From: Chitinophaga ginsengisegetis
GTDB taxonomy: Bacteria > Bacteroidota > Bacteroidia > Chitinophagales > Chitinophagaceae
Direction: 5' to 3'
DNA length: 64,000 nucleotides
Assembly: GCF_900168065.1 (NCBI RefSeq)
Contig: NZ_FUZZ01000003.1
Location: 496,001-560,000, forward strand
The position numbers and the translations under genes are program-made. Positions 28,036 through 37,936 of the stretch are shown piece after piece. Numbering within the stretch: position 1 is the first letter of the stretch; every line of letters starts with the position of its first letter. The notes below the pieces were generated by a model, which did no database searches, was not told the DNA's origin, and saw nothing but the letters and a program-made list of their open reading frames with translations.

Positions 28036-29790
28036 TTACTTATAATCCTCCTGCTGTTTCAGGTTACTGTTCTTCCTGATTTCATTGGCAGGAATGGGCA
28101 GCAGGTAATTCTTCGCCTTATTAAATTTACGGTCCTGGATACTGTATACATGATATACAAACGGATGCCCGGCAATCATGGACCCTAACACTTCAATACC
28201 TTTGGCATTTTCGTTGAAAGCCGTTTCAGCATCTCTCCACCTGCGGGCATCAAAGAAACGTTGTTCTTCATAAGCCAGTTCGTACCGTCTTTCATATTTC
28301 AACACGGCCCATAAAGCAGCTCCGGATGCAGTAGTAGCAGGCATCCCGGCACGTTCACGCACCCTGTTCAATATAATACGGCCATTTGCCTCATCGCCAT
28401 ACCCGATGGCTGCTTCTGCATAGTTCAGCAAAATTTCCGCATAACGGATGAAGACCCAGGACTGGTCGCCACGGAAGAATTGGGCATCCAGGTTCTTGTC
28501 CATAAACTTACGCAGGTAGTAACCGGAGTAAGTACCATTCCAGTTTTCGATGGTACTATTACGGGTATCAAGTCCCCAAACGCTATCCCTGCCATTGGCA
28601 GCTTCATATTTTCCGGTTTGTATCACCCCCACCGGGTCGGTTTTGGCTGCATCGGAAGGGCGTGGTTTCCATTTAGCGCCATCATACAGGATGGTGGCGT
28701 AAAAGCGGGGATCACGGTTTTCATACGGCGCCTTTGCCTGGGCAACATTACTCCAGGAAAAAGCAGTCCCGTCTTTCATTTGATAGCCGGTCACAAAGTT
28801 TTCGATCGGCACATTTCCGCCCCAGTTATGATACCCGTTAGGACCGTTATACAGGTCGTGCGAAGTACCCAGTAATGCTTTATCATATTGCTTGATAAAG
28901 ATCAGTTCCGGGTTATCTTTATCGAGAAACACACGGGTATAATTTTCTACCGGGTTGGCAGTGGGCTGGTAAAGACTATAAGTGTTAAGATCCATCACCG
29001 CTTTAGCCGCATCCATTGCCAGTTTGTAACGGTCTTTCTGCAGACCGGATTTATACCCCATTAAATCGTTCGGTACTTTCGCATCATTGAACAAGTCGCT
29101 GGCGGCGAAAAGCAGGATCCTGGATTTCAGGGCCATAGCGGCGCCTTTGGTCACTCTTCCTTTGCTCGCCACGGCATCATAGGAAGCCGGGAGTTGTTGG
29201 GTGGCCAGGTCACATTCTGCTGCAATGAACTTAACGCATTCGTCGAAAGTGGCTCTCTTCACACTCAGGATCTCCTGTTCATCTCCCTTAATACTAAAGG
29301 TTTTGGTGATCAACGGAACACCGCCATAGTATTTCACCAACAGGTGATAGTACCAGGCCCGCATAAAATGCACCTCGCCGGTCATGCGTGTACGCACTGC
29401 TTCATCGGTGAAAGGCACTTGCGCCACCTTTTCCAGGAACATATTACAGTTACGGATAGCCTTGTAGTGTAAATCCCACCTGGCAAAATCATTGATGGCG
29501 CCTACATCATCAGCGGAGGCGTTCCCCTGCACTACCCTGGAGGTGTTGTAGTCGTGAATAAACCGGCTTTCATCTGTCATTGAGGAAAGCATTACTTCCA
29601 GGTAGCCGGAGCGCATCTGTACATACAGGTCGTTTACAAACGCCTGTACCAGGCCCACATCTTTCCACACGTCGTTTTCTTCATATTCGGTTAACGGCTT
29701 CTTTTCGAGGAAGTCTTTATTACAACCGGCGGAAACCGCGCATAGTAAAAACGCTCCCGCTATATATCTGATGATTGTTGTTTTCTTCAT
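28036..29790 (-). CDS. SusD/RagB family nutrient-binding outer-membrane lipoprotein
   Basis: The 584-residue lipoprotein (lipobox SAGC, then NKDFLEKKPLTEYEENDVWKD) has the SusD start and four TPR-like regions. The conserved FIRYAEILLNYAEAAIGYGDE and ERRYELAYEEQRFFDARRW blocks are present. It caps the SusC barrel on the cell surface and binds the glycan or glycoside to be imported. It begins 10 bases after the SusC stop. The ligand cannot be read from sequence. Confidence 0.95.
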   Translation of the reverse strand: MKKTTIIRYIAGAFLLCAVSAGCNKDFLEKKPLTEYEENDVWKDVGLVQAFVNDLYVQMRSGYLEVMLSSMTDESRFIHDYNTSRVVQGNASADDVGAINDFARWDLHYKAIRNCNMFLEKVAQVPFTDEAVRTRMTGEVHFMRAWYYHLLVKYYGGVPLITKTFSIKGDEQEILSVKRATFDECVKFIAAECDLATQQLPASYDAVASKGRVTKGAAMALKSRILLFAASDLFNDAKVPNDLMGYKSGLQKDRYKLAMDAAKAVMDLNTYSLYQPTANPVENYTRVFLDKDNPELIFIKQYDKALLGTSHDLYNGPNGYHNWGGNVPIENFVTGYQMKDGTAFSWSNVAQAKAPYENRDPRFYATILYDGAKWKPRPSDAAKTDPVGVIQTGKYEAANGRDSVWGLDTRNSTIENWNGTYSGYYLRKFMDKNLDAQFFRGDQSWVFIRYAEILLNYAEAAIGYGDEANGRIILNRVRERAGMPATTASGAALWAVLKYERRYELAYEEQRFFDARRWRDAETAFNENAKGIEVLGSMIAGHPFVYHVYSIQDRKFNKAKNYLLPIPANEIRKNSNLKQQEDYK

Positions 29791-29800
29791 GGCACATTAA

Positions 29801-32800
29801 TTAAAAGGTTACGTTTAATCCCACATTGTAAATCTTGGTTTGCGGATAGAACTGTCCGCTTCCACTTGGCGCTTCAGGGTCAAAAATCTTCACTTTGTCG
29901 ATGGTGACCAGGTTCTGACCACTTACATATACCCGGAGGTTTTGCAGTCCAATCCGCTTGCAAAGAGTGGTAGGTATATTGTAACCAAGATCCAGGGTTT
30001 TTAAACGGACATAGTTGGTATTCCAATACCAGAAAGTATTCTGACGGTTTACCCAGTACTCACGGTCACGGTCGTACGCTCTTGGCCATGATCCGTTGAT
30101 GTTGTCTTCTGTCCAGCGGTCTTTTACATATGCCATCGGGAAGTTACCGATCAACCCGGATTCTGTACGCAGGTACTGGCTTGCGCCGGTAGCGCCCTGC
30201 CACAGCATGGTGAAGTCGAAGTTTTTGAACTTGGCGGTCATGGTTAACCCGAAGATCCAGGTAGGATTTTCGGTACGGTCCATACGAACGCGGTCGAGAT
30301 CATCAATAGCGCCGTCGCCGTTTTTATCCAGGAAGATAACATCGCCGGCTCTTGCGCCGCCTACGTGTGCGCTCTTGTCTACTTCATCCTGTGTTTTGTA
30401 AATGCCAATGGCCTGGTAATACAGCGGCGCACCTATCTGTTTGCCGGTAGCCTGCTGATATGCCGGAAGATTTGGCGTTTCGTCGAAGAACAATACTTTG
30501 TTTTCTGCGTGAGTAACCGTTCCTATAATTTCATAATGGAATTTTTTGATGTCGTTTTTGTGGCTTAATACCAGTTCAAACCCTTTGTTTTCCACTTTGG
30601 CGATATTTTCCTGTGGCAGGGTCATACCGGTATAACCGGGCATCGACTGGCTGCGGCTGGCGAGGATGTTGGATCTTTTTGTCAGGAAGTAATCTCCTTC
30701 AAAGGCCAGCTTATCTCCCAGTATTTTTGCTTCGATACCGAAATCATAGTTATTGGCTACTTCCCAGGTGATGGACTCATTGGGTGACCGCAGCTGGTAA
30801 AGCCCTTTATTCAAGTCGCCGCCCAGCATTACACCACCGGCGCTGAAGCCATAGGTGCTCAGGTATTGGAACGGATCTATCTGGTCGTTACCCATCTGGC
30901 CCCAGGATGCGCGCAGTTTAAAGTAGTCGAGCGTACGAATGCTTTTTTTCCAGAAGGCTTCGTTAGATAATACCCAACCTGCTGAAGCGCCGGGGAACAG
31001 TCCCATACGGCGGCCTTCCGGGAAATTCTGGGAGCCGTCGTAACGCATGTTATAATCAAACAGGTAGGTTTCTTTGTAATTATAGGAAATACGTCCGAAG
31101 TAATTACGGCGGGCATATTCAAAACCACTGCCGGCATTGTTCTTTTCTTTATCACCGCCTAAATTCAACTGGTCCAGCTTATCGCTGATAAAGTACCTGC
31201 GGTTAGCAGAGAAGCCGTCATTTTTCAACGTAGCCTGTTCAAAGGCGATGAAGCTGCTGAGGTTATGCTTTCCGAAAGAACGTACATAGTTCACTTTAAA
31301 GTTGACGGTGATTTGCCGTGTTGTACTGAACTGTTCCGTTAACTCCGGTGCGCTTACTCCCCTGGAACCCGCATTCAGCTTATGCGTAGGATCATTGGCA
31401 TCTGCCAGCGTGTATAACGTCCAGGGTTTGATGTAGGATTTGTAGAAGTCGAAATTCTGATCGTATGCAAAACTACCATCTACAAACAATCCTTCTACCC
31501 CCGGAATATTCACAACGGCAGACATGTTGGTGTTGATCACATAGTTCTTATCGTTTGTGTAACCGATTGCATTTGTTCCCGTAACAACGGGGTTATCGCC
31601 GTATTCAATATCAGGCCCGGGTAGTCCGTTGGGCCAGATAGCGTTTTCTGTAGGGCGGCCGCGCATGAGTGATCTGAAAATAGAACCGGCACTGCGTGGA
31701 GGAAAGTTCCTGTTTTCGAGACGCCCTGCCAGGTCGAAACGCAGGCGGATGTAATCACTTACTACTGCATCCAGGTTGGCTCTTACGTTCTGTTGTTTGT
31801 AATTGGTAGCACTGCTTTTATAAATACCATCCTGGAATAACGACCCCAGGGAAACGTAGTACGACATTTTTTCTGTACCTCCGCTGAGCGACAGGTCGTG
31901 CCTGTTTTGCAAAGAGTATTTTTTAATCGCGGCATCGTACCAGTTGGTGTTAGGGTACAGCCATGGATCGGATCCATCTCCAAATTTCTTGATCTGTTCA
32001 TCTGTATACTTCGGAGCGTCTCCTCCATACTTTAAAATTTCGTTCACCACTTTAGCATACGTAGGCGCATCAGCCATTTCCGGCAGCCTGGTGGGTGTTA
32101 CAAAAGATTGGTTAAAGCCGTAACTCAGTGTAGGTTTACCTCCCTTACCACGTTTGGTGGTAACGAGGATAACGCCATTGGCTGCGCGGGAACCATAAAT
32201 GGCCGCAGCAGCGTCTTTCAGAATGGAAACACTTTCGATGTCGTTGGGGTTCATGCGCTCAAAGCCATCGCGCGGGAAACCATCAATTACAACGAGCGGG
32301 TTACTGTTGCCTAAAGTACTGCGGCCACGGATAAAAATACGGGAGCCATCGTAACCGGGCTCTCCACTGTTGTTAACGGCGATAATGCCGGGAATACGTC
32401 CAACAAGCGAATTAGAGATATTAACGTTTGGTGACTGCTGTAACTCGGCGCCTTTTACAGAAGATACTGCGCCGGTTTTAGTAACTTTTTTCTGTGTACC
32501 GTAGCCAACTACTACGTACTCGTCCAGTGTTTTCTGGTTTTCTTTTAATACAACATTCAGGGCCGTCTTTCCGTCTACTTTCAGCTCCTGTGCATCAAAG
32601 CCGATGTATTGGAATACGAGTACCGCATCTTTTTTTACATCGGTTAGTACATAGTTACCTTTTTCATCGGAAGTGGCTCCTTTCTTAGAGTCTTTCACCA
32701 ACACCGTAACCCCGGGCAGCGGGTTACCGTTGATGTCTTTTACCTTTCCCTTAACTGTGAGATTTCCTTGTTGCCATACGCTGGGTAATGGCGCACGCGC

Positions 32801-32869
32801 GGTAATGGCGCTGCTGGTGGTTGCAAAAAGGCATAGCAATAGCGTAGCCTTTGCATAACGTGGGTTCAT
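29801..32869 (-). CDS. SusC/RagA family TonB-dependent outer-membrane transporter
   Basis: The 1022-residue protein has a signal peptide, then a carboxypeptidase-D-like domain (VKGKVKDINGNPLPGVTVLV), the YVVVGYGTQKK SusC signature, a plug with IFIRGRSTLGNSNPLVVIDG and ILKDAAAAIYGSRAANGVILVTTKRG, and a long beta-barrel ending in an aromatic-rich strand (YNVGLNVTF). I use the ATG at 32869; the frame extends to 32962 but that extension lacks signal-peptide character. It imports large solutes with the SusD partner. No ECF sigma/anti-sigma or HTCS regulator lies next to it. Confidence 0.95.
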   Translation of the reverse strand: MNPRYAKATLLLCLFATTSSAITARAPLPSVWQQGNLTVKGKVKDINGNPLPGVTVLVKDSKKGATSDEKGNYVLTDVKKDAVLVFQYIGFDAQELKVDGKTALNVVLKENQKTLDEYVVVGYGTQKKVTKTGAVSSVKGAELQQSPNVNISNSLVGRIPGIIAVNNSGEPGYDGSRIFIRGRSTLGNSNPLVVIDGFPRDGFERMNPNDIESVSILKDAAAAIYGSRAANGVILVTTKRGKGGKPTLSYGFNQSFVTPTRLPEMADAPTYAKVVNEILKYGGDAPKYTDEQIKKFGDGSDPWLYPNTNWYDAAIKKYSLQNRHDLSLSGGTEKMSYYVSLGSLFQDGIYKSSATNYKQQNVRANLDAVVSDYIRLRFDLAGRLENRNFPPRSAGSIFRSLMRGRPTENAIWPNGLPGPDIEYGDNPVVTGTNAIGYTNDKNYVINTNMSAVVNIPGVEGLFVDGSFAYDQNFDFYKSYIKPWTLYTLADANDPTHKLNAGSRGVSAPELTEQFSTTRQITVNFKVNYVRSFGKHNLSSFIAFEQATLKNDGFSANRRYFISDKLDQLNLGGDKEKNNAGSGFEYARRNYFGRISYNYKETYLFDYNMRYDGSQNFPEGRRMGLFPGASAGWVLSNEAFWKKSIRTLDYFKLRASWGQMGNDQIDPFQYLSTYGFSAGGVMLGGDLNKGLYQLRSPNESITWEVANNYDFGIEAKILGDKLAFEGDYFLTKRSNILASRSQSMPGYTGMTLPQENIAKVENKGFELVLSHKNDIKKFHYEIIGTVTHAENKVLFFDETPNLPAYQQATGKQIGAPLYYQAIGIYKTQDEVDKSAHVGGARAGDVIFLDKNGDGAIDDLDRVRMDRTENPTWIFGLTMTAKFKNFDFTMLWQGATGASQYLRTESGLIGNFPMAYVKDRWTEDNINGSWPRAYDRDREYWVNRQNTFWYWNTNYVRLKTLDLGYNIPTTLCKRIGLQNLRVYVSGQNLVTIDKVKIFDPEAPSGSGQFYPQTKIYNVGLNVTF

Positions 32870-33073
32870 GCTACAAGTGATTTTGGAAGATGATGAAATT
32901 TGTCTGTTAACTAGCTTTTCATAACGACGAAACGGGTATTCATGTCTATGTAAGATAAACATGAAAGGTTTAATTATTTTCTAAAAATAAATGTCGCAAA
33001 TACAATTATTTTAAAAATTCTTCCTTAAAAAAAGAGGAAATGTAATTTCTACTAGTATAAGTATCTGAGAGAC

Positions 33074-33304
33074 TAACTTTTCTTGTGTGAAAAGTTCCGT
33101 GCCCGGTTCCTGGGGCGTTTTGCCGTTGCAGGTTCAAAAAGTAGGTATCTGGTCAGCCCGCTGCAATTTTTATCTGCCGCAGATCTTTTTGCCAATCCCG
33201 TTATCAGCTCCACTCAGTGGCCGTTTCCGGTTCAGGATCGGCCGGCAGTTCCTGATTATTATATTATTAAAAACCCACCAGTGGAGATACTGGTGATTTT
33301 TTTT
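33074..33304 (+). ncRNA. Candidate small RNA with intrinsic terminator
   Basis: TAACTTTT (33074-33081) resembles a -7 box, and a 7-bp GC-containing stem followed by a T8 tract ends the unit at about 33304. That would give a transcript of about 215 bases divergent from susC. No convincing coding frame lies in it. The evidence is positional; an mRNA leader for the downstream lipoprotein is the alternative, although the terminator precedes that gene. Confidence 0.35.
33276..33303 (+). terminator. Strong intrinsic terminator with no upstream annotated gene on this strand
   Basis: CACCAGT (33276-33282) pairs with ACTGGTG (33289-33295) over a six-base loop, then A and eight T residues. The polarity is plus strand. 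Confidence 0.75.
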
Positions 33305-33365
33305 GCATAATTTTATACCCTTAAGCGTTATTTGAACGTTATAGTAACATCAACCATATGGTTTT

Positions 33366-34022
33366 ATGAAAAAACGTTACTTTCTCATAGCTATCCTTTC
33401 AATGGTAACATTGCTGTTTTCCTGCAGTAAGGAAATGAGCAATGAAGGAGAAGGTACACAACCCTCCAACAGTAATTGCGAATATGCTCCTTACACGAAC
33501 GGCTCCTCCTTTTCCTACATTAACGTAAATAGCGCTAAAGACACGATTACCTATACCCTCACGGTTTCAGAAGATACAACCATCAACGGCATTGTGTATA
33601 AAAAAGTGGGGAACGACAGCGTATTTACCTGCTCCAACTGTAAAGACGGCATTTATACACAAGTGGCCAGCATCCTTACTTTTCAGGGTTACAGCGCAGA
33701 CAGCCTGGAGCTTACCTACCTGAAAGATAATGTACCCGCCGGCACCAGCTGGAAAGACACTATTACTGTGAACAACGGTGGCGTAACCACCTCCGGTATC
33801 CTGGAATTCACCATCACAGAAAAGGATATCACCAAAACGGTGAATGGCAAAAATTACGCCTCCGTGATCGCCGTGAAAATGGACGCCTATGCCATTGTTT
33901 TTGGCAACCCGGTTTCTGTGGGCACTATCTCTACCAGCTATTACGGCAAAGGAGTAGGACTGATAGAAGCTGATCAGCTGCATGATACTACCACCATCGT
34001 TTCTTATACCATAAAGCCTTAA
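33366..34022 (+). CDS. Putative lipoprotein of unknown function
   Basis: The 218-residue protein has a lipoprotein signal with LLFSC (Cys at about 20), then a Ser/Asn/Glu-rich tether and a predicted beta-sandwich rich in Thr (DTITYTLTVSEDTTING). A pair CSNC in the middle could form a disulfide. I recognise no family; similar short surface lipoproteins are common in Chitinophagaceae. Its last 4 bases overlap the end of the convergent PBP4-type gene. Confidence 0.7.
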   Translation: MKKRYFLIAILSMVTLLFSCSKEMSNEGEGTQPSNSNCEYAPYTNGSSFSYINVNSAKDTITYTLTVSEDTTINGIVYKKVGNDSVFTCSNCKDGIYTQVASILTFQGYSADSLELTYLKDNVPAGTSWKDTITVNNGGVTTSGILEFTITEKDITKTVNGKNYASVIAVKMDAYAIVFGNPVSVGTISTSYYGKGVGLIEADQLHDTTTIVSYTIKP

Positions 34023-35311
34023 TAGGCCGCACTCACCATCGAGAGCAACCGCTCTACCGCCCTTCTTACACTGGTAGCGGATTCATGATGATTATTCACC
34101 AGCACACTGAATACCAGCGTTCTCTTTTTCTTTGTTTCCAGGTAGCCGCTTAATGCTACCACACCGTTCAGCGTACCCGTTTTGGCGTGTACTTTCTGTT
34201 GCTGATAATAGTTCTTCATTGTTCCCCTGCCGCCAGTGGGGAAAATTTGCCAGAGGCGTTCCTGCGGAAACTGTTCCCGCATCAGGGTGAGCACGGTTAC
34301 AAAGTCGCGGGGCGTAAACAGGTTATACCGGGAAAGACCGGAACCATCCTCCCATTGCGGCGGATGCGGCAGGCTTTTGAGGTCGCCGGCAAGCAGGTAC
34401 TTAATGGTCCGGGCGCTGCTGATGGTATCCCATAAAGCGGAAGAGGCCATCATCAGTGTTTGTTCTGCAAAGAAATTATCGCTGCGCTCCATCATCGGGA
34501 TAAACAACGAATCTGCCGGGATGCTTTTCAGTACCGTGTAGTTTCCCGCCGGCGGTATAACGGCCAGCCCTATACGTTTATGCAACGTGTCTTCCAACCT
34601 TTGCCGCAGCTCCTGTACCGATCCGGTGATGAAAGGCACTTCGGCTTTTTCCAATGCTTTATCTTTCGGATTGTATTTCAGGTAGAATAAATTATTCCGT
34701 TCATCCCTCGACGTGATAGTTTCGCTCAGGGTATCATCTTCCATAATATCCAGGTCATAAAAAGCAGGTGTGATGCTATTGTTATTTCCCTGGTGAAGGA
34801 TACGTACCACATTGCCGTACATAGGCCATTCGTTTAGTTCCGGCTGATAATCGTCCGCATAATCACCCCAACTCCAGCCCGGGCCGAAACGTTGATTGGC
34901 ATTTACGCCCTGCACCAGGTATATCTTTTTAGCGGTTTGCTGCAACAGCTGCAGCAGGGGTTGGTAGTTATAGTCCGGGTGAAGAAAAGACGGGTCACCC
35001 ATTCCTTTTACAAAGAGAGCCGTATCGTTTTCATAATACCGCGCCGCCGGAAGAGAATCCCCCAGCAGTTTCAATCCTGCGTACAACGAGAAGATCTTGG
35101 TATTGGATGCGGGCGTGAAAAACTTATTGTCCTGGTACTGGTACCAATATTTCCCGGTGGCCGGTTCATAAATGCAGATGCCCACATGTGCCTGCTCCAT
35201 TGGTATTTTATGAAGCAGCTCTGCTTCTGCCCATTTCTTTATCGCCGCCACCTGGGCGGTTACACTTCCTCCGGTTAATATGGATATAATTACTACCAGT
35301 AATTTTTTCAT
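34019..35311 (-). CDS. dacB: D-alanyl-D-alanine carboxypeptidase/endopeptidase, PBP4 type (S13)
   Basis: The 430-residue exported protein (signal peptide 1-20) has the S13 motifs: SNTK (69-72) as SxxK, the DGSGLSRYN block as SxN, and HAKTGTLNG as KTG. The large insert between SxxK and SxN is present, as usual for PBP4. It cleaves D-Ala-D-Ala bonds and peptide crosslinks in periplasmic peptidoglycan. It is a single gene set within the carbohydrate region, with no evident link to its neighbours. Confidence 0.93.
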   Translation of the reverse strand: MKKLLVVIISILTGGSVTAQVAAIKKWAEAELLHKIPMEQAHVGICIYEPATGKYWYQYQDNKFFTPASNTKIFSLYAGLKLLGDSLPAARYYENDTALFVKGMGDPSFLHPDYNYQPLLQLLQQTAKKIYLVQGVNANQRFGPGWSWGDYADDYQPELNEWPMYGNVVRILHQGNNNSITPAFYDLDIMEDDTLSETITSRDERNNLFYLKYNPKDKALEKAEVPFITGSVQELRQRLEDTLHKRIGLAVIPPAGNYTVLKSIPADSLFIPMMERSDNFFAEQTLMMASSALWDTISSARTIKYLLAGDLKSLPHPPQWEDGSGLSRYNLFTPRDFVTVLTLMREQFPQERLWQIFPTGGRGTMKNYYQQQKVHAKTGTLNGVVALSGYLETKKKRTLVFSVLVNNHHESATSVRRAVERLLSMVSAAY

Positions 35312-35342
35312 AGATGGAAATTACGAATTGTGCATTACGAAA

Positions 35343-35390
35343 CAGGGATTTATGAGAAGACCATTTTATTGATCTTCCCATAAATCCCTG
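35343..35390. terminator. Long hairpin between the Gfo/Idh and dacB genes
   Basis: A 12-bp perfect stem (35343-35354 with 35379-35390) continues after one mismatch into a 5-bp stem (35356-35360 with 35373-35377). A T-run lies on the plus side (35396-35402) and TTTCG on the minus side. It probably ends the minus-strand operon at 35418-37758. Confidence 0.65.
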
Positions 35391-35417
35391 ATCCGTTTTT
35401 TTGGCCTGGTAATTTTA

Positions 35418-36749
35418 TCAGGTAAAATATTTGGTAATGCCTGGTTTTGCGTAAGCATAATTACCGGAAGCATCCGGCATAACCGGCGGCTGTGCATCAA
35501 ATGAATATGATTTAGGATGCAGATCCAGACCGGAGTTCAGCGCTACATTCCAATCGATCACCTGGCCGGAATAAGTAGCCAAACGGCCTATGATCGCAGA
35601 AAGGGTAGCCTGCGCGCCTCTTTCCGCATCTGCAAATTTGTATTCGCCTTTGGCAATAGCGGCAAACAGTTCATCGTGTTCCGTTTGGTAAGGATTGTTT
35701 TCTTTCTTCTTATCAAACTGGTATAACACTTTGCCTTTATGATCCACTATCTGTGCTTTATCACAGTAGATACGGCCCTTTGTTCCTACAATTTCCTCGT
35801 CTACTTTACTGGGAGCGTCTTTCCAGTGGCGGCACTGGCTGTTCATCACTACACCGTTGGCATAGCGGTACTCCACAAAGTGGTGGTCAAATATTTCACC
35901 GAACTCTTTGCCGGTACGCACAGCACGGCCGCCCATACCACCTGCGGTAACAGGGGTAGCGCCCATGAACCAGTTGCCCACGTCAATATTGTGGATATGC
36001 TGTTCTACGATATGATCGCCGCAGAGCCAGTTGAAATAATACCAGTTGCGCATCTGGTATTCCATTTCAGTATACTCGGGCTTGCGGGGTTTTACCCACA
36101 GCGCGCCCTGGTTCCACCACACCTGTGCCGACAGCATATCACCGATCATACCATCCTGGAAGCGTTTGTACAGTTCGCGGTAAGAATTCTGGTAGCGGCG
36201 TTGTAAACCTACTACTACGTTCAGCTTCTTGGTTTTAGCCACAGCAGCAGCTTCCAGTACTTTTTTAATACCGGCGGGATCTGTTGCTACCGGTTTTTCC
36301 ATGAAGACATGTTTCCCTTGTTTAACCGCTTCTTCAAAATGAATGGGTCTGAAACCCGGAGGGGTGGCAAGGATCACTACATCCGCCAGTGCAATGGCTT
36401 GTTTGTAAGCGTCGAAGCCAATAAATTTATTGCTTTCAGGTACGTTTACCCGGTTGGCTTTATCGCCCAGTGCTTCTTTAATATCATTAAAGCTGTTGCT
36501 CAGCCTGTCGGGGAAGGCATCCGCCATCGCTACCAGCTCCACATTTTCTTTTGTGCTGAGCGCCTGTGTGGCAGCACCTGTACCTCGGCCACCGCAGCCA
36601 ATCAGGGCTATTTTGATAACACCGGTAGATCCTGAGAAATAATTTGCTTTGGATAAAATAGGCATAGCCAACAAACCGCCCGCAAGCAAGGTAGTTTGCT
36701 TTACGAATTCGCGGCGGCCTTCACCGTGGAATTTCTTTTCGTTGTCCAT
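35418..36749 (-). CDS. Secreted Gfo/Idh/MocA family oxidoreductase
   Basis: The 443-residue protein has a Tat-type signal (GRREFVKQTTLLAGGLLAMPIL), a Rossmann region (IKIALIGCGGRGTGAA), an MEKPVATD motif holding the catalytic Lys, and the GFO C-terminal domain with an HNIDVGNWFMGATP block. It is a different subfamily from the protein at 26499 (shorter, with different motifs). It follows a SUMF1-type gene by 40 bases and is probably cotranscribed. Substrates are likely sugars or glycosides held outside the cytoplasm. Confidence 0.9.
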   Translation of the reverse strand: MDNEKKFHGEGRREFVKQTTLLAGGLLAMPILSKANYFSGSTGVIKIALIGCGGRGTGAATQALSTKENVELVAMADAFPDRLSNSFNDIKEALGDKANRVNVPESNKFIGFDAYKQAIALADVVILATPPGFRPIHFEEAVKQGKHVFMEKPVATDPAGIKKVLEAAAVAKTKKLNVVVGLQRRYQNSYRELYKRFQDGMIGDMLSAQVWWNQGALWVKPRKPEYTEMEYQMRNWYYFNWLCGDHIVEQHIHNIDVGNWFMGATPVTAGGMGGRAVRTGKEFGEIFDHHFVEYRYANGVVMNSQCRHWKDAPSKVDEEIVGTKGRIYCDKAQIVDHKGKVLYQFDKKKENNPYQTEHDELFAAIAKGEYKFADAERGAQATLSAIIGRLATYSGQVIDWNVALNSGLDLHPKSYSFDAQPPVMPDASGNYAYAKPGITKYFT

Positions 36750-36789
36750 AAATGAATAAGATTTTTAGATTTTTGGATGTTGAATCTTT

Positions 36790-37758
36790 CTAGCGTGCTC
36801 CTTTATATTTCGCGATCATCTCTTCAAAAAATGTTGTGGCTTCTGCTGCTGTTGGTTGTTTCACTGGTCTTACTATCCGGAAGCCAACAAAGGGGGCGTC
36901 TGCATTCCACCAGGAGCTTTTTGGGATCTGTGGATCCCGGCGGTTCCAGATGGGGTCCGACTTCAGGCGGGCGGCGCTGCGGAGCAGCGGGGCTTCATCC
37001 TGGAAGCTGCCGCCTTTCAGCAGCCGCGGGGTTTTAGCGGTAGGCTGTGTCCAGGGATCAGTAGCAGCTGCATTGGCTACGCCGTTTTCATCATATTGGT
37101 CCAGTGTCCATTCCTCCACATTGCCCAGCATATCGTATAGTCCCCAGGCATTGGGTTTCAGCTGTCCTACCTTATGGTATTTATTATCGCTGTTGCCCTG
37201 GAACCAGGCGTACTCTTTCAGCTCACCGGCATCGGCGCCAAAAGGATACGCTGTAGTGGAACCTGCCCTGCAGGCATATTCCCATTCTGCCGCTGTTGGC
37301 AGGCGATAAAAAACACCGGTTTTTATGTACAGCCACTGGCAATACATCAGGGCTGCATACTGGCTCATACTGTTGGCGGGAAATCCACCGGATTTGCCCA
37401 TTCCCAGGGTAAGGTCAATATATGGCGGACTCGGACGGGTCATTCCATCCGGTGTGGGGGTTTTATCCTTTTCCGCATCGGCATATATATCGTATTCGTC
37501 AAAAGTAACTTCTGTGGCGCCCATCCAGAAATCCGAAATTGCTACCTTCTTTGCCGGGCCTTCATCTTTATTCCTTCCTTTTTCACTGTCGGGGCTTCCC
37601 AGTTGAAAGCTGCCTCCTTTTACTGGTACCATTTTAAAACTGACATCGGTTCCGGGGATTTGCTGGCTATAAGCTTCGAATGCCTGTTTTGATTGTGCTA
37701 CAACAACAACCTGGCTGAACAATCCGCCCAGCGCTAAGGTCACATACTGTTTTATCAT
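36790..37758 (-). CDS. Secreted SUMF1/formylglycine-generating-enzyme-like protein
   Basis: The 322-residue protein has a signal peptide (about 1-21), then the SUMF1 (FGE-sulfatase) fold: VPVKGGSFQLGSPDSEKGRNKDEGP, FWMGATEVTFDEYD, YRLPTAAEWEYACRAG and GLYDMLGNVEEW. The paired active-site cysteines of true FGE are not obvious, so it is more likely a structural or carbohydrate-binding homologue (as are GldJ/GldK) than a sulfatase activator. No sulfatase is in the window. It is the first gene of an operon with the Gfo/Idh gene. Confidence 0.88.
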   Translation of the reverse strand: MIKQYVTLALGGLFSQVVVVAQSKQAFEAYSQQIPGTDVSFKMVPVKGGSFQLGSPDSEKGRNKDEGPAKKVAISDFWMGATEVTFDEYDIYADAEKDKTPTPDGMTRPSPPYIDLTLGMGKSGGFPANSMSQYAALMYCQWLYIKTGVFYRLPTAAEWEYACRAGSTTAYPFGADAGELKEYAWFQGNSDNKYHKVGQLKPNAWGLYDMLGNVEEWTLDQYDENGVANAAATDPWTQPTAKTPRLLKGGSFQDEAPLLRSAARLKSDPIWNRRDPQIPKSSWWNADAPFVGFRIVRPVKQPTAAEATTFFEEMIAKYKGAR

Positions 37759-37936
37759 CTAACGTGTTTGAAAATATATAAGTGGGTGAATCTAAAAAAA
37801 ACTAATCTGGAAAGCAATATTTTTTTATGAATGCGAAAATGGGCTGATGAATTGAAAATTTTTCATCAATATTAGTATTTCCTTAGAAAAGCGATTAAAT
37901 TTAGCTCCCTGTCAATTATACAATCAATCAAACGTT

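Larger units (their letters stand above)
32870..33365. other. Intergenic region upstream of susC
   Basis: This 496-base gap holds the susC leader (TGTATTTG on the minus strand at 33004-32997 is a near -7 box) and, on the plus strand, a possible transcript ending at a strong terminator (33276-33303). Frames here of 69-75 codons start with GTG or TTG and show no protein-like pattern. Confidence 0.5.

Noticed and set aside
33083-33310. Plus-strand frame of 69-75 codons upstream of the lipoprotein gene
   Set aside because: It starts with TTG or GTG, has no protein-like pattern and runs through the terminator hairpin.
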